Below the pieces are notes generated by a model that saw only the letters and a list, made by a program, of their open reading frames with translations, did not search any database and was not told the origin of the DNA. 45,632 bases of DNA, taken from the NCBI RefSeq assembly GCF_003194385.1, contig NZ_LAPT01000010.1:1-45632 (forward strand), written 5' to 3'. The first letter of the stretch is position 1, and the number at the start of each line of letters is the position of its first letter. Origin of the DNA: Pokkaliibacter plantistimulans. GTDB taxonomy: Bacteria > Pseudomonadota > Gammaproteobacteria > Pseudomonadales > Balneatricaceae. Made by a program: the position numbers and the translations under genes. Below, in pieces: positions 23,960 to 32,421 of the stretch.

Positions 23960-24961
23960 TTAAAGATGAGGCTCAAGCAGTGCCACCAGCGCCTTGATAT
24001 GGCTGATGTCATCGTTCAGGGCTGGCACATAGTGATACTGCTCACCACCGGCCTCCATGAACACCTCTTTATTCTCCCGACCGATTTCATCGATGGTTTC
24101 CAGGCAGTCGGCGGAAAAGCCCGGACAAATAACCGCGACCGACTTCACCCCCTGACCAGGCAGGTGCTCCAGAGTCATGTCGGTGTAAGGCTGCAACCAT
24201 TCTGCCTTGCCAAAACGCGACTGAAACGTGGTCATATATTGCTCTTCACTCCACCCCATACGTTCAGCAACCAGTTGGGTGGTCTTTTGGCAGTAGCAAA
24301 AGTAAGGATCCCCCTTCAGGTGATATTCCTTGGGAGTACCGTGATAGGAAAACAGCCACTTTTGCGGGATGCCATAGCGCTCAATATGGCGACCAATGGA
24401 CTCGCACAATGACGCTATGTAGCCAGCATGCTGGTGATAGGTGTTGATAAAGCGCACTTCGGGCACCCAGCGCCAGCGCTGCAGTTCAGCACTGACAGCA
24501 TCAAACGTAGACCCGGTGGTAGCTCCGGAATACTGCGGATAAAGGGGCAGTACCACCAGTCGCTCAACTTGCTGATTCTTCAGCTCTGTCAACGCCTGCG
24601 CAATGCTGGGATTACCGTATCTCATCCCTAATACCACAGGTGTATCCGTCCCCAGCGCCACCTGAATCTGCTGCCGCTGCTGTTCAGCAATATGCAGCAA
24701 GGGAGAGCCATCGCTGGTCCATACTTTCTTGTACAGCGCAGCAGAACGCGACGGCCGCACACGCAGGATGATGCCATGCAAAATCATCCACCAGGGCAAA
24801 CGTGGCATTTCGATAACCCGAGGATCCCACAGGAACTCCGCTAGATAACGTCGTAGTGCCGATGCCGTTGGGGCATCCGGCGTACCCAGATTGGACAGCA
24901 GGATGCCCGTCCGGGTCCCTGCCTGATGATCAAACTCTTTAATCCCTTTGAACTGGCTCAC
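23960..24961 (-). CDS. hemH: Ferrochelatase
   Basis: A 333-residue ferrochelatase that inserts Fe2+ into protoporphyrin IX, the last step of heme synthesis. Seen: GILLSNLGTPDAPT, His207 in LFSYHGTPKEYHLKGDPY, and Glu288 in GFSADCLETIDEI (catalytic pair in the family). The start is a GTG at 24961 with AGAGG about 8 nt upstream. It is divergent from the MerR gene and shares the region with the second paired GTAC box. Protoporphyrin is a photosensitiser, so light control of hemH would make sense. That is inference. Confidence 0.95.
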   Translation of the reverse strand: MSQFKGIKEFDHQAGTRTGILLSNLGTPDAPTASALRRYLAEFLWDPRVIEMPRLPWWMILHGIILRVRPSRSAALYKKVWTSDGSPLLHIAEQQRQQIQVALGTDTPVVLGMRYGNPSIAQALTELKNQQVERLVVLPLYPQYSGATTGSTFDAVSAELQRWRWVPEVRFINTYHQHAGYIASLCESIGRHIERYGIPQKWLFSYHGTPKEYHLKGDPYFCYCQKTTQLVAERMGWSEEQYMTTFQSRFGKAEWLQPYTDMTLEHLPGQGVKSVAVICPGFSADCLETIDEIGRENKEVFMEAGGEQYHYVPALNDDISHIKALVALLEPHL

Positions 24962-25025
24962 TGGCAGCCTCTCTTACAACTCTTGATCAAGTGACATTGC
25001 TGCCACCATAAAGCGACAGAATAAC

Positions 25026-25051
25026 TTATACAAATACTTAATCACGTACAG
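25026..25051 (+). promoter_or_regulatory. Second paired GTAC-core boxes between hemH and merR
   Basis: TTATACAA (25026-25033), 10 bp, ACGTACAG (25044-25051). Octamer starts are 18 bp apart, exactly as at 21692-21717. TTATAC and TACAGA would sit at -35 and -10 with a 15-bp spacer. A consensus-like TTGACA (25056-25061) lies just downstream. This points to autoregulation of the MerR gene and possibly control of hemH. Confidence 0.6.
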
Positions 25052-25129
25052 ATATTTGACAAATTGCACAGAACAGCAAACACTCAGCCCTGTGGTAGCA
25101 GGATCCACCGCAAACAGAGCACGTTAACC

Positions 25130-26065
25130 ATGTCCGATACACCCATATTACAATCCGACACCCCCCTTCCAGACGAAGAAGCCCTCTTTCCGATCCGTGA
25201 GGTATCGCGTCAGACCGGCGTCAATTCGGTCACCCTGCGCGCGTGGGAACGTCGCTATGGACTGATCAAACCATTACGCACCAGCAAGGGCCATCGTTTA
25301 TACAGCACCGAGCACGTAACACGGGTGCAATGCATTCTCGAATGGCTGGACCGCGGTGTCGCTATCAGCCGGGTACGCGAGCTGCTTGATCGCCCGGAAC
25401 CCGCCGCTGCTTTAGTGGATGACACTGACAATACCTGGCAACTGTATTTCACCCAGATGCATACCGCGGTTAAAAGCTTTAACGACAACCGCCTCGACGA
25501 CGCCCTCAATCAGGCACTGGCTCTCTACCCGGTAGAAAGTGTGGTACAGCGCCTGATCCAGCCCTTGCTGACACAGCTGCAACAGGAATGGCTGAATCTT
25601 CCTGTCGGCGCTGCACTGGAGAAACAATTCCTGTTTGGTTATCTGCGTACCAAGCTGGGTATGCGGCTGTTTCATGCCAATCGCACTCAACCGGGAAAGA
25701 CCCTGTTACTGGCAGGCCTGACCAGTGACACAGAGGAGGTTGAACTGCTTCTGCAAGGTGCTATTGCCAGTGCACTGGGCTTTCGCGTGATCAGCCTCGG
25801 TACTGCCATCCCCATCAGAGAAATTCCTCTGGCACTGGACCACACCCAGGCCGATGCCCTGCTGCTGCATAGCGATCAGCGTCTGGATCGCTCAATGGTG
25901 CTCAGCGAATTACCCAGACTGCGACAGCTCTATCCCCATCTGGCCATCGCCATGCACGGGCATTGCAGCCAGATACACCAACAGGCGTTTGCAGAGCTGG
26001 CGATTCAGACGTCAACCGAAGCACCCCATTTGTTGATGCGCAAACTGCTACAACCCGGCAGCTGA
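25130..26065 (+). CDS. litR: MerR-family regulator, class II LitR/PplR type
   Basis: A 311-residue regulator: N-terminal MerR winged helix (FPIREVSRQTGVNSVTLRAW, about 20-39, with WERRYGLIKP) and a C-terminal cobalamin-binding-like region (four-helix part 105-180, Rossmann part 185-305). In CarH/LitR, B12 is held by Trp131, His132, Glu141, His142 and His177. Here Trp154 and Glu164 are kept with the same 10-residue spacing, but the His132 and His142 positions are Leu155 and Lys165, and the GExHExG motif reads SDTEEVE (199-205). No His occurs between 183 and 237. That matches B12-independent class II LitR proteins, which depend on a LOV partner. It is followed by phrB 34 bp on. ATG 25130 is the family-like start; its ribosome site is weak. 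Confidence 0.75.
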   Translation: MSDTPILQSDTPLPDEEALFPIREVSRQTGVNSVTLRAWERRYGLIKPLRTSKGHRLYSTEHVTRVQCILEWLDRGVAISRVRELLDRPEPAAALVDDTDNTWQLYFTQMHTAVKSFNDNRLDDALNQALALYPVESVVQRLIQPLLTQLQQEWLNLPVGAALEKQFLFGYLRTKLGMRLFHANRTQPGKTLLLAGLTSDTEEVELLLQGAIASALGFRVISLGTAIPIREIPLALDHTQADALLLHSDQRLDRSMVLSELPRLRQLYPHLAIAMHGHCSQIHQQAFAELAIQTSTEAPHLLMRKLLQPGS

Positions 26066-26099
26066 ACACCCGCAACCGGATTCAGGTGGAGAACTAACG

Positions 26100-27509
26100 A
26101 TGCAACTAGTGTGGTTTCGCAACGATCTGCGCACCCTCGATAACACTGCCCTTTACTACGCCTGCAAGCGTGGACAACCGGTCACCGCAGTGGTAGCCAT
26201 CACCCCGGAGCAGTGGCAAAGCCATGGTGACGCACCAGTCAAACAGAGCCTGTATTATAGAAGCCTGCTGACGCTGAAGTCGTCGCTGGCGCAATTGAAT
26301 ATTCCTCTGAAGGTCATTGAAACTGCCAATTTTACTGGCCTGCCACAACAGATTCTGGATCTGTCACTGCAGCTGGGCTGTACAGCCATCCACATGAATC
26401 GCCACTACGAGTGGAATGAACGCCAGTGTGAAGAAGAACTCGCACGCCTTGCTGTGCAGGCCGGGATCGAAATCCAGCGTTACACCGATCAGGTCTTCCA
26501 TGAGCCCGGCTCAGTGCTGACTGGCAAAGGCGAGTACTACACCGTATTCACCCCGTTCAAGAAAAACATCTGGCCCACACTCACTCAACAGCCCCCCCAA
26601 AGCTATCCCGTACCGCCTGCCTGCCCCGCCAGCGCGGTGACAGCCGACGGCATACCGTGCTGGCTGGAAGCTGATGAAGCCGGGCTGCGCGCCGATCTTT
26701 GGCCAGCAGGTGAAGAAGAAGCGATCAGACGTCTGGAGCTGTTCGTTGAACGAAAGCTGCCGCTGTACGGGCAGCTGCGAGACATTCCTTCACAACCGGG
26801 CACCAGCACCCTGTCTCCCTATCTGGCATTGGGGATCATTTCACCCCGCACCTGCCTGCACTATGCGCTGTCGCGACTGCCAGAGGCACGAGCCCATCAG
26901 GGCGCAGAAGCCTGGATCAACGAGCTGATCTGGCGGGACTTTTACAAGCATATTCTGGTGGGCTTCCCTCGTGTCAGTAAACACAGAGCCTTCAAGCAGG
27001 ATACCGAAGCGCTGGCCTGGCGTCACAGCGACAGTGATCTGCAACGCTGGCAACAGGGACAAACCGGCTATCCACTGGTCGATGCTGCTATGCGCCAGCT
27101 CAACCAGACAGGCTGGATGCATAATCGTCTGCGCATGGTAACGGCCATGTTCCTCAGCAAGCACCTGTTACTGGACTGGCGGCTCGGTGAAGCCTATTTC
27201 ATGAGCAAACTGGTTGATGGTGATCTGGCCGCCAATAACGGTGGCTGGCAGTGGAGTGCATCGACCGGCACCGATGCTGCACCCTACTTCCGCATCTTCA
27301 ACCCAGTCAGCCAATCAGAAAAGTTTGATCCTGAAGGCCGCTTTATCCGTCGCTTTGTCCCTGAGCTGGCTCATCTTGATAACAAGACGATCCACTCGCC
27401 CTGGCTCGCTGGCAAGGTAGCCAACTATCCCGCACCGATGGTTGACCACAAATTTGCACGCCAGCGCGTACTGGACAGCTTTCAGGCCCTGAAAGAAATC
27501 TCTGCCTGA
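26100..27509 (+). CDS. phrB: Deoxyribodipyrimidine photolyase (class I CPD)
   Basis: A 469-residue photolyase that uses blue light and FADH- to split cyclobutane pyrimidine dimers. It has the N-terminal antenna domain (LVWFRNDLRTLDN) and the FAD domain with QTGYPLVDAAMRQL, TGWMHNRLRM and DGDLAANNGGWQWSASTGTD. The electron-relay tryptophans align as Trp307, Trp360 and Trp383 (E. coli 306/359/382). Asn106-Glu107 in WNER matches the folate-antenna contact in E. coli, so a methenyl-tetrahydrofolate antenna is likely. AGGTGGAG precedes the ATG. It is co-transcribed with the LitR-type gene. Confidence 0.94.
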   Translation: MQLVWFRNDLRTLDNTALYYACKRGQPVTAVVAITPEQWQSHGDAPVKQSLYYRSLLTLKSSLAQLNIPLKVIETANFTGLPQQILDLSLQLGCTAIHMNRHYEWNERQCEEELARLAVQAGIEIQRYTDQVFHEPGSVLTGKGEYYTVFTPFKKNIWPTLTQQPPQSYPVPPACPASAVTADGIPCWLEADEAGLRADLWPAGEEEAIRRLELFVERKLPLYGQLRDIPSQPGTSTLSPYLALGIISPRTCLHYALSRLPEARAHQGAEAWINELIWRDFYKHILVGFPRVSKHRAFKQDTEALAWRHSDSDLQRWQQGQTGYPLVDAAMRQLNQTGWMHNRLRMVTAMFLSKHLLLDWRLGEAYFMSKLVDGDLAANNGGWQWSASTGTDAAPYFRIFNPVSQSEKFDPEGRFIRRFVPELAHLDNKTIHSPWLAGKVANYPAPMVDHKFARQRVLDSFQALKEISA

Positions 27510-27545
27510 ACACCAACAGAGCTTAACGTAATTGAAAACGAGTCG

Positions 27546-28160
27546 TTAAAGAGCGCTCAGCACGTCACTCCAGTCAACATAGTGATGATCCGTCAGCGCG
27601 GGCCATAGGGATTCTCTGCCTACCAGAAGCGTTGCCACACCGGCGGCCCGCCCAGCCGAGAGATCATAGTGAAAGTCCCCCACCATGACGGCGGTAGAAG
27701 TGCTGGCCTGCCAGAAGCTGAGCAGCTTGTGAATACCCGCAGGGTCTGGCTTAGCTGCCGCATCTTCCCTTGCCAGAATGCAGTCTTCCGCGAAAAACGA
27801 CAGCAGCTCGCTGTGATGCAGACCTGCCAGAACAGCCTGACGATGATTACGACTCAGCACCCCGACACGATAACCCTGCGCGTGCTTTTCCTGCAGCTTG
27901 ACCAGCACTTCACGTGCACCGGGCATCACCGTTGACTGCTCGGCAGCACGAACCTCAAAGGCCGTTACGATGGCCTCAGCCTCTCGCTGCTGGGCCTCAT
28001 CCAGACTGCCGACATACGCCAGAATATCGACTCCGGCCGCAATACCCAGCGCTTCGCGCATCCCGACAAAATCCAGTGGATTACAAATCAGCGTCCCGTC
28101 CAGATCAAATATCCAGGAACGATACTGTGCCAAACCAGACGCCATCTCAACAACCGCCAT
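27546..28160 (-). CDS. HAD-family hydrolase (phosphoglycolate-phosphatase-like)
   Basis: A 204-residue haloacid-dehalogenase-superfamily hydrolase. Motif I is FDLDGT (nucleophile Asp19, acid Asp21), motif II the Ser of VLSRN, motif III the Lys of AAKPDP, motif IV GDFHYD. A helical cap lies between motifs I and II (about 30-85). Phosphatase activity on a small phosphorylated metabolite is likely; the substrate is unknown. ATG 28160 has GGGAG 6 nt upstream, so the 20 codons further upstream are not used. It is convergent with phrB. Confidence 0.85.
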   Translation of the reverse strand: MAVVEMASGLAQYRSWIFDLDGTLICNPLDFVGMREALGIAAGVDILAYVGSLDEAQQREAEAIVTAFEVRAAEQSTVMPGAREVLVKLQEKHAQGYRVGVLSRNHRQAVLAGLHHSELLSFFAEDCILAREDAAAKPDPAGIHKLLSFWQASTSTAVMVGDFHYDLSAGRAAGVATLLVGRESLWPALTDHHYVDWSDVLSAL

Positions 28161-28424
28161 TCGATACTCCCAAGCCCCTATTAACTCACTGAAAATTATC
28201 AACTTATTCAACTGTGCCACGATCTTGGCCGAATGCGACCTGGACTGGACTTATTTCTGTATGCTCTTTATAAGAACACGTTTAGGACCTGCTGTACGCC
28301 AGACTGGCGAAGCAAGATCCTGCTCTCGATCTTCGCCCAGGACATGGGCGTAACATGCACAGATCGTCAACATGAGCGCAAAGATCAGGCTGGTCAGGAC
28401 CACTTACTCAACAAAGGTGAAGCT

Positions 28425-29471
28425 ATGCTGGTTATTCGCCCTATAGAACCTGAAGATTATCCGGCGCTGTACACCATTGCCGAAGAATCCGGTGTAGGTT
28501 TTACCTCGCTGCCTCTCAATGAAGAAATTTTGCAGGACAAGATCGCCACATCGAAAGAGTCCTTCGCCAAAAACATTACCCAGCCAGGTGAGGAAAACTA
28601 CCTGTTCGTACTCGAAGATCAGGCCACTGGCGAAATCGTCGGGACCACGGCCATTGTAGCTTCGGTGGGTATGTCATCCCCTTTCTATCATTACCATCGA
28701 AGCGTTGTGGTTCACGCCTCTCAGGAACTGGGCGTACATAACAAGATGGAAGTGTTGATTCTCTGCAATCACTACACCGGCTGTACTGAAATTTGCACAT
28801 TGTTCCTGCGCGAGCCCTACCGTTCAGGTACCAATGGCCGCCTGCTGTCCAAATCACGCTTCCTGTTTCTGGCGGACTTTCCTGAGCGCTTCAGCAACAA
28901 GGTGATCGCCGAGATGCGCGGCTACTCTGACGAAAATGGGCAGTCACCGTTTTGGGGCTGGCTGGGCGAGAACTTCTTTAAAATCGACTTCGCTCGTGCG
29001 GACTATCTGGTAGGTATGGGTAACAAGGTGTTTATTGCCGAGTTGATGCCGAAATACCCTCTCTACGTCAACCTGCTGTCCAAACAGGCACGTGATGCCA
29101 TCAGTCAGGTTCACCCCAAGACAAAACCTGCCTTGCGCCTGCTGGAGAAGGAAGGATTTAAGCACGTGGGCTACATCGACATTTTTGATGGCGGCCCTAC
29201 CGTGGAAGCGGAACTGACCGAACTGAACTCAATCCGCAACAGTCGGCTGAAAGTGGCCCGAATCGGCGATGTGGCGGAAGACGAAGAACTGTATCTGATC
29301 AGCAACCGCGGGCTGGAAAACTACCGCTGTACAATTGCGCCAGTCAAAGTGCTGGAACATGACCGCGTACTGCTTTCCCAGCAGCTGGCGGATGCCCTGC
29401 AGATCAGCGAAGGCGATAGCGTGCGTATTGTCGCCGTCGATGGTTATTACCGCGAACGCTACCGTCTCTGA
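28425..29471 (+). CDS. astA: Arginine N-succinyltransferase
   Basis: A 348-residue AstA, first enzyme of the arginine succinyltransferase pathway (arginine + succinyl-CoA). Family blocks seen: LVIRPIEPEDYPAL, FTSLPLNEEIL, TGCTEICTLFLREPYR, LLSKSRFLFLADF, EMRGYSDENGQSPFWGWLG, FIAELMPKYPLY and YIDIFDGGPTVEAE. ATG 28425 follows AAAGGTG; the frame is open 64 codons upstream without family similarity. No other ast genes are adjacent. It could be the AruF or AruG subunit of a two-subunit enzyme, which the single copy here does not decide. Confidence 0.92.
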   Translation: MLVIRPIEPEDYPALYTIAEESGVGFTSLPLNEEILQDKIATSKESFAKNITQPGEENYLFVLEDQATGEIVGTTAIVASVGMSSPFYHYHRSVVVHASQELGVHNKMEVLILCNHYTGCTEICTLFLREPYRSGTNGRLLSKSRFLFLADFPERFSNKVIAEMRGYSDENGQSPFWGWLGENFFKIDFARADYLVGMGNKVFIAELMPKYPLYVNLLSKQARDAISQVHPKTKPALRLLEKEGFKHVGYIDIFDGGPTVEAELTELNSIRNSRLKVARIGDVAEDEELYLISNRGLENYRCTIAPVKVLEHDRVLLSQQLADALQISEGDSVRIVAVDGYYRERYRL

Positions 29472-29495
29472 TATGCGCTACTGACCTTCACCGGA

Positions 29496-29532
29496 AAACA
29501 ATCAGGCCGACATGATGTCGGCCTGATTGTTT
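29496..29532. terminator. Bidirectional terminator between astA and rraA
   Basis: AAACAATCAGGCCGACA-TGA-TGTCGGCCTGATTGTTT is a perfect 17-bp stem with a 3-nt loop between two convergent genes, with A/T tracts on both sides. Confidence 0.9.
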
Positions 29533-29560
29533 GCTACTTCGAGGTCAGCAACAACGTCAC

Positions 29561-30064
29561 TTACTCTTCGTCTTCTTCTGGCAGCTCTAATGGTTTGGCA
29601 GAGACCAGCACTCCGTTCATGTCCGCGTAGACATACTGACCGGGAATAAACTCCACACCGCCAAAACGCACGGGCACATTGAGATCGCCCAGACCACGAC
29701 GGTTACTTTTCACCGGGAAGGTCGCCAGTGCATGAACACCGATGTCCATCTCACCGATCAGCCCTGCATCACGGATACAACCGTAGACGATAATACCTTC
29801 CCAGCCATTGCTCATAGCCTGTTCCGCCATCAGATCGCCACACAGCGCATGGCGCATGGAGCCGCCACCGTCGACAACCAGCACCTTACCTTCCCCGGGC
29901 AACGCAACCTGCTCTTTGACCAGCGAGTTATCTTCAAAACACTTGATGGTAACGATTTCACCACCGTAACTGAGGCGGCCGCCGTAGCAGCTGAACATGG
30001 GCTCAACGACACGGACATCATCAGGAAAGGCATCACACAAATCAGGCAGAAGATCGAGACGCAT
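29561..30064 (-). CDS. rraA: Ribonuclease E activity regulator RraA (aldolase-fold)
   Basis: A 167-residue RraA-family protein. In E. coli it binds RNase E and limits its activity; relatives in pseudomonads also have 4-hydroxy-4-methyl-2-oxoglutarate aldolase or oxaloacetate decarboxylase activity. Seen: [61 protein letters not shown] and an acidic C-terminus (LPEEDEE). ATG 30064 has AAGGAG 7 nt upstream; the longer frame from 30172 adds non-family sequence. Confidence 0.9.
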   Translation of the reverse strand: MRLDLLPDLCDAFPDDVRVVEPMFSCYGGRLSYGGEIVTIKCFEDNSLVKEQVALPGEGKVLVVDGGGSMRHALCGDLMAEQAMSNGWEGIIVYGCIRDAGLIGEMDIGVHALATFPVKSNRRGLGDLNVPVRFGGVEFIPGQYVYADMNGVLVSAKPLELPEEDEE

Positions 30065-30210
30065 GGGTTGCTCCTTGAGGATCAGATGTAAATATATGCC
30101 TGCGCATAGTAGCAGCTTCACACCACAAACTAAGCGAACGATGTGACGAATTAGTCTAATGCACCGCAACAAGCAATCGACTTTCAGCCTGAGTGATCAG
30201 ATAAACGACA

Positions 30211-30231
30211 AAGCCGCCCGAAGGCGGCCTT
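30211..30231 (-). terminator. Terminator of the chemoreceptor gene
   Basis: On the minus strand AAGGCCGCC-TTCG-GGCGGCTTT, a 6-bp GC stem with the stable TTCG tetraloop and a short T run, 22 bp after the stop codon. Confidence 0.75.
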
Positions 30232-30253
30232 ACCACAGTCTGCTATATGCGTA

Positions 30254-32134
30254 TCAGAGTTTGAACTGCCCCATCTCCCGCTTCAGCAGATCAGCGACAT
30301 CGGTCAGACGTTCTGCACCTTTGCGCGACTCTGCGGCAGCAACGGCCAGTTCATCAGCGACCTCCTTGATGGAAGTCGTATTGCGGCTGATATCATCGCT
30401 CACCGCTTTCTGTTCCTCTGCCGCACTGGCAATCTGCACCGCACGATCACTGATCTGATTAATAGAGTCGGTGATTTCTCCCAGGCTGTTGCTGACAGAC
30501 TCGGCATCGACAACGCTACTGGTGGCCAGCTGACCACTCTTTTCCATGTACTGCACGGCGGTGCGGGTCGTGTTTTGCAACTGTTCGATCATCTTCTGAA
30601 TTTCTTCAGTCGAGCTGTGAGTACGCTGAGAAAGCACGCGCACTTCATCGGCGACCACAGCAAAACCCCGCCCCTGCTCACCGGCACGAGCCGCTTCGAT
30701 AGCCGCATTCAGTGCCAGCAGGTTGGTCTGTTCAGCCACCCCCTGAATGGTGGCCAGAATGCTGCTGATACCCTGAGCGTGACGATTCAGCTCATTGATG
30801 ACGTTGGTTGAACTTTCGATTTCACTCGCCAGTGTAACGATGGAATCACGGTTACGCTTCACCAGCCCCATCCCCTGCTCACAGGACTTCGCCGAGCTGC
30901 GGGCTGCGTGTGCCGTCTCTTCTGCATGTTGCGCCACTTCATTCGCGGCCACCGCCATCTCATGCATGGCTGTCGCTACCTGAGTGATCTCCTGCTGCTG
31001 CTGGTTGATTTCGTGGTCTGTACGGACGGCATTCTTCATGCCCTTGTCTGCTTCGTCATTAAGGTCATCCGCCGCCTTGGCGACCCTTCTCATGATCGGC
31101 TGGATGTGCTCGATAAAAGCGTTAAAGTTGGCAGAAATCTTACCCAGCTCGTCGTTGCTGTTAACAGCCAGACGTTTGGTCAAGTCACCCTGACCGCTGG
31201 CCACTTCATGCAAGGCTGCAGAGACCTCGGCCAATGGGCGTAGTAAGCGAGACAGTCCCACCACCGCCAGAGCAATGAAGACTGCAAAAATCACCAGACA
31301 GATCAGAATGGCGCTGGTCAGAAGATTATCCAGTGAGGCAAATACTTCATCAGGATCAACCAGTGACATCAGGTACCAGTCACTACCATCAACATGCGTG
31401 ACCTTGGCCAGCTTACTGGTGCCATCGAGGGTCACCGCTGTCAGCTCCTTAGCCTGATCCAGACGCGGCAACTCGCTGGCATTAATACCGGACACCACGT
31501 TGGAGAATGGCTTGAGCACCTGATTTTTGTCTTTGTAGGCGATGATCTGCCCCTTGCCATCGACCAGCATGGCTGTACCCCGCTCGCCCAGGTCAATGGC
31601 CAGTACGGTGTTAACGATGTCATTGATAAAGACATCGCCACCGTATACGCCGTAGCGCTTCCCTTCACCATCTTTACCCGGCATCACCACGGTGATCACC
31701 AGATCGCTGGTGGTAGCATCAATATAGGGTTCAGTCACCGACAGTTTTTGTGTCTGCTGGGCCAGCTGATACCAGGGACGCTTGCGGGGGTCATAACCCG
31801 CCTTCGGAGAGCGGCCGTCGCTGTAAACCATCTCGCCGTCTTCAAAACCTGCATAGGCCACCGAGAAGTGACCGCTGTCATTGGCGATAGATAGCGCCTT
31901 GGTCAGGAACTCTTTGGCTGGCTGCGCTTTGGCTACCGTGCTGATTGCACTGAGCTTGCCATCCAGCCACTCGCCAATGCGACCTGCTGTCTGGGTGTTG
32001 GTAAGTACCACCTTGGCAACAACGTCAGCTTCCAGGCTTTGGCGGAACTGTAAGTAAGCAGAAGTGGTTAGTAGTGTGGTGACCACCAGTATGACCAGTG
32101 AGACAAAGACAAGTAGTTTCCGTTTTAAAGTCAT
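30254..32134 (-). CDS. Methyl-accepting chemotaxis protein with dCache sensor (amino-acid type)
   Basis: A 626-residue transmembrane chemoreceptor: TM1 (about 6-26), periplasmic double-Cache domain (30-265), TM2 (273-298), HAMP (299-350) and a methyl-accepting signalling domain with the conserved tip [20 protein letters not shown]. In the sensor, Tyr114, Arg119, Trp121, Tyr122, Asp139 and Asp167 keep nearly the spacing of the amino-acid motif of P. aeruginosa PctA (Tyr121, Arg126, Trp128, Tyr129, Asp146, Asp173), so amino acids are the likely ligand. ATG 32134 begins the charged start and TM1; the open frame to 32251 adds an unlikely N-terminus. There is no C-terminal NWETF-like pentapeptide. 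Confidence 0.88.
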   Translation of the reverse strand: MTLKRKLLVFVSLVILVVTTLLTTSAYLQFRQSLEADVVAKVVLTNTQTAGRIGEWLDGKLSAISTVAKAQPAKEFLTKALSIANDSGHFSVAYAGFEDGEMVYSDGRSPKAGYDPRKRPWYQLAQQTQKLSVTEPYIDATTSDLVITVVMPGKDGEGKRYGVYGGDVFINDIVNTVLAIDLGERGTAMLVDGKGQIIAYKDKNQVLKPFSNVVSGINASELPRLDQAKELTAVTLDGTSKLAKVTHVDGSDWYLMSLVDPDEVFASLDNLLTSAILICLVIFAVFIALAVVGLSRLLRPLAEVSAALHEVASGQGDLTKRLAVNSNDELGKISANFNAFIEHIQPIMRRVAKAADDLNDEADKGMKNAVRTDHEINQQQQEITQVATAMHEMAVAANEVAQHAEETAHAARSSAKSCEQGMGLVKRNRDSIVTLASEIESSTNVINELNRHAQGISSILATIQGVAEQTNLLALNAAIEAARAGEQGRGFAVVADEVRVLSQRTHSSTEEIQKMIEQLQNTTRTAVQYMEKSGQLATSSVVDAESVSNSLGEITDSINQISDRAVQIASAAEEQKAVSDDISRNTTSIKEVADELAVAAAESRKGAERLTDVADLLKREMGQFKL

Positions 32135-32421
32135 AGTCGATTCTCTGAACAGAATATGAGTTTTGGCTCTGTGCGATTTAATAAGTCGTACGCCAAACGC
32201 GCATGATCGAAACGAATAATTACATCTGCCCGGTTTTGTCCGAACGCTCACCTACCAACTCGAGACTTTTCACCAGTCCAGTTAACTGAATGCTGGATCC
32301 TTAGGTCATAGCAAGCAGCGGCACCGTGCAACAGACATCTCTGCGGCTCGACATCGCTAACTGTCAGAGTGTAGTACAGGAATGAGCAGGGAGAGCAGAC
32401 GTCAGCGTGTTACTGACGCCT

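Noticed and set aside
28233-28424. In-frame 64-codon extension of astA
   Set aside because: It has no AstA similarity, and a good ribosome site precedes ATG 28425.
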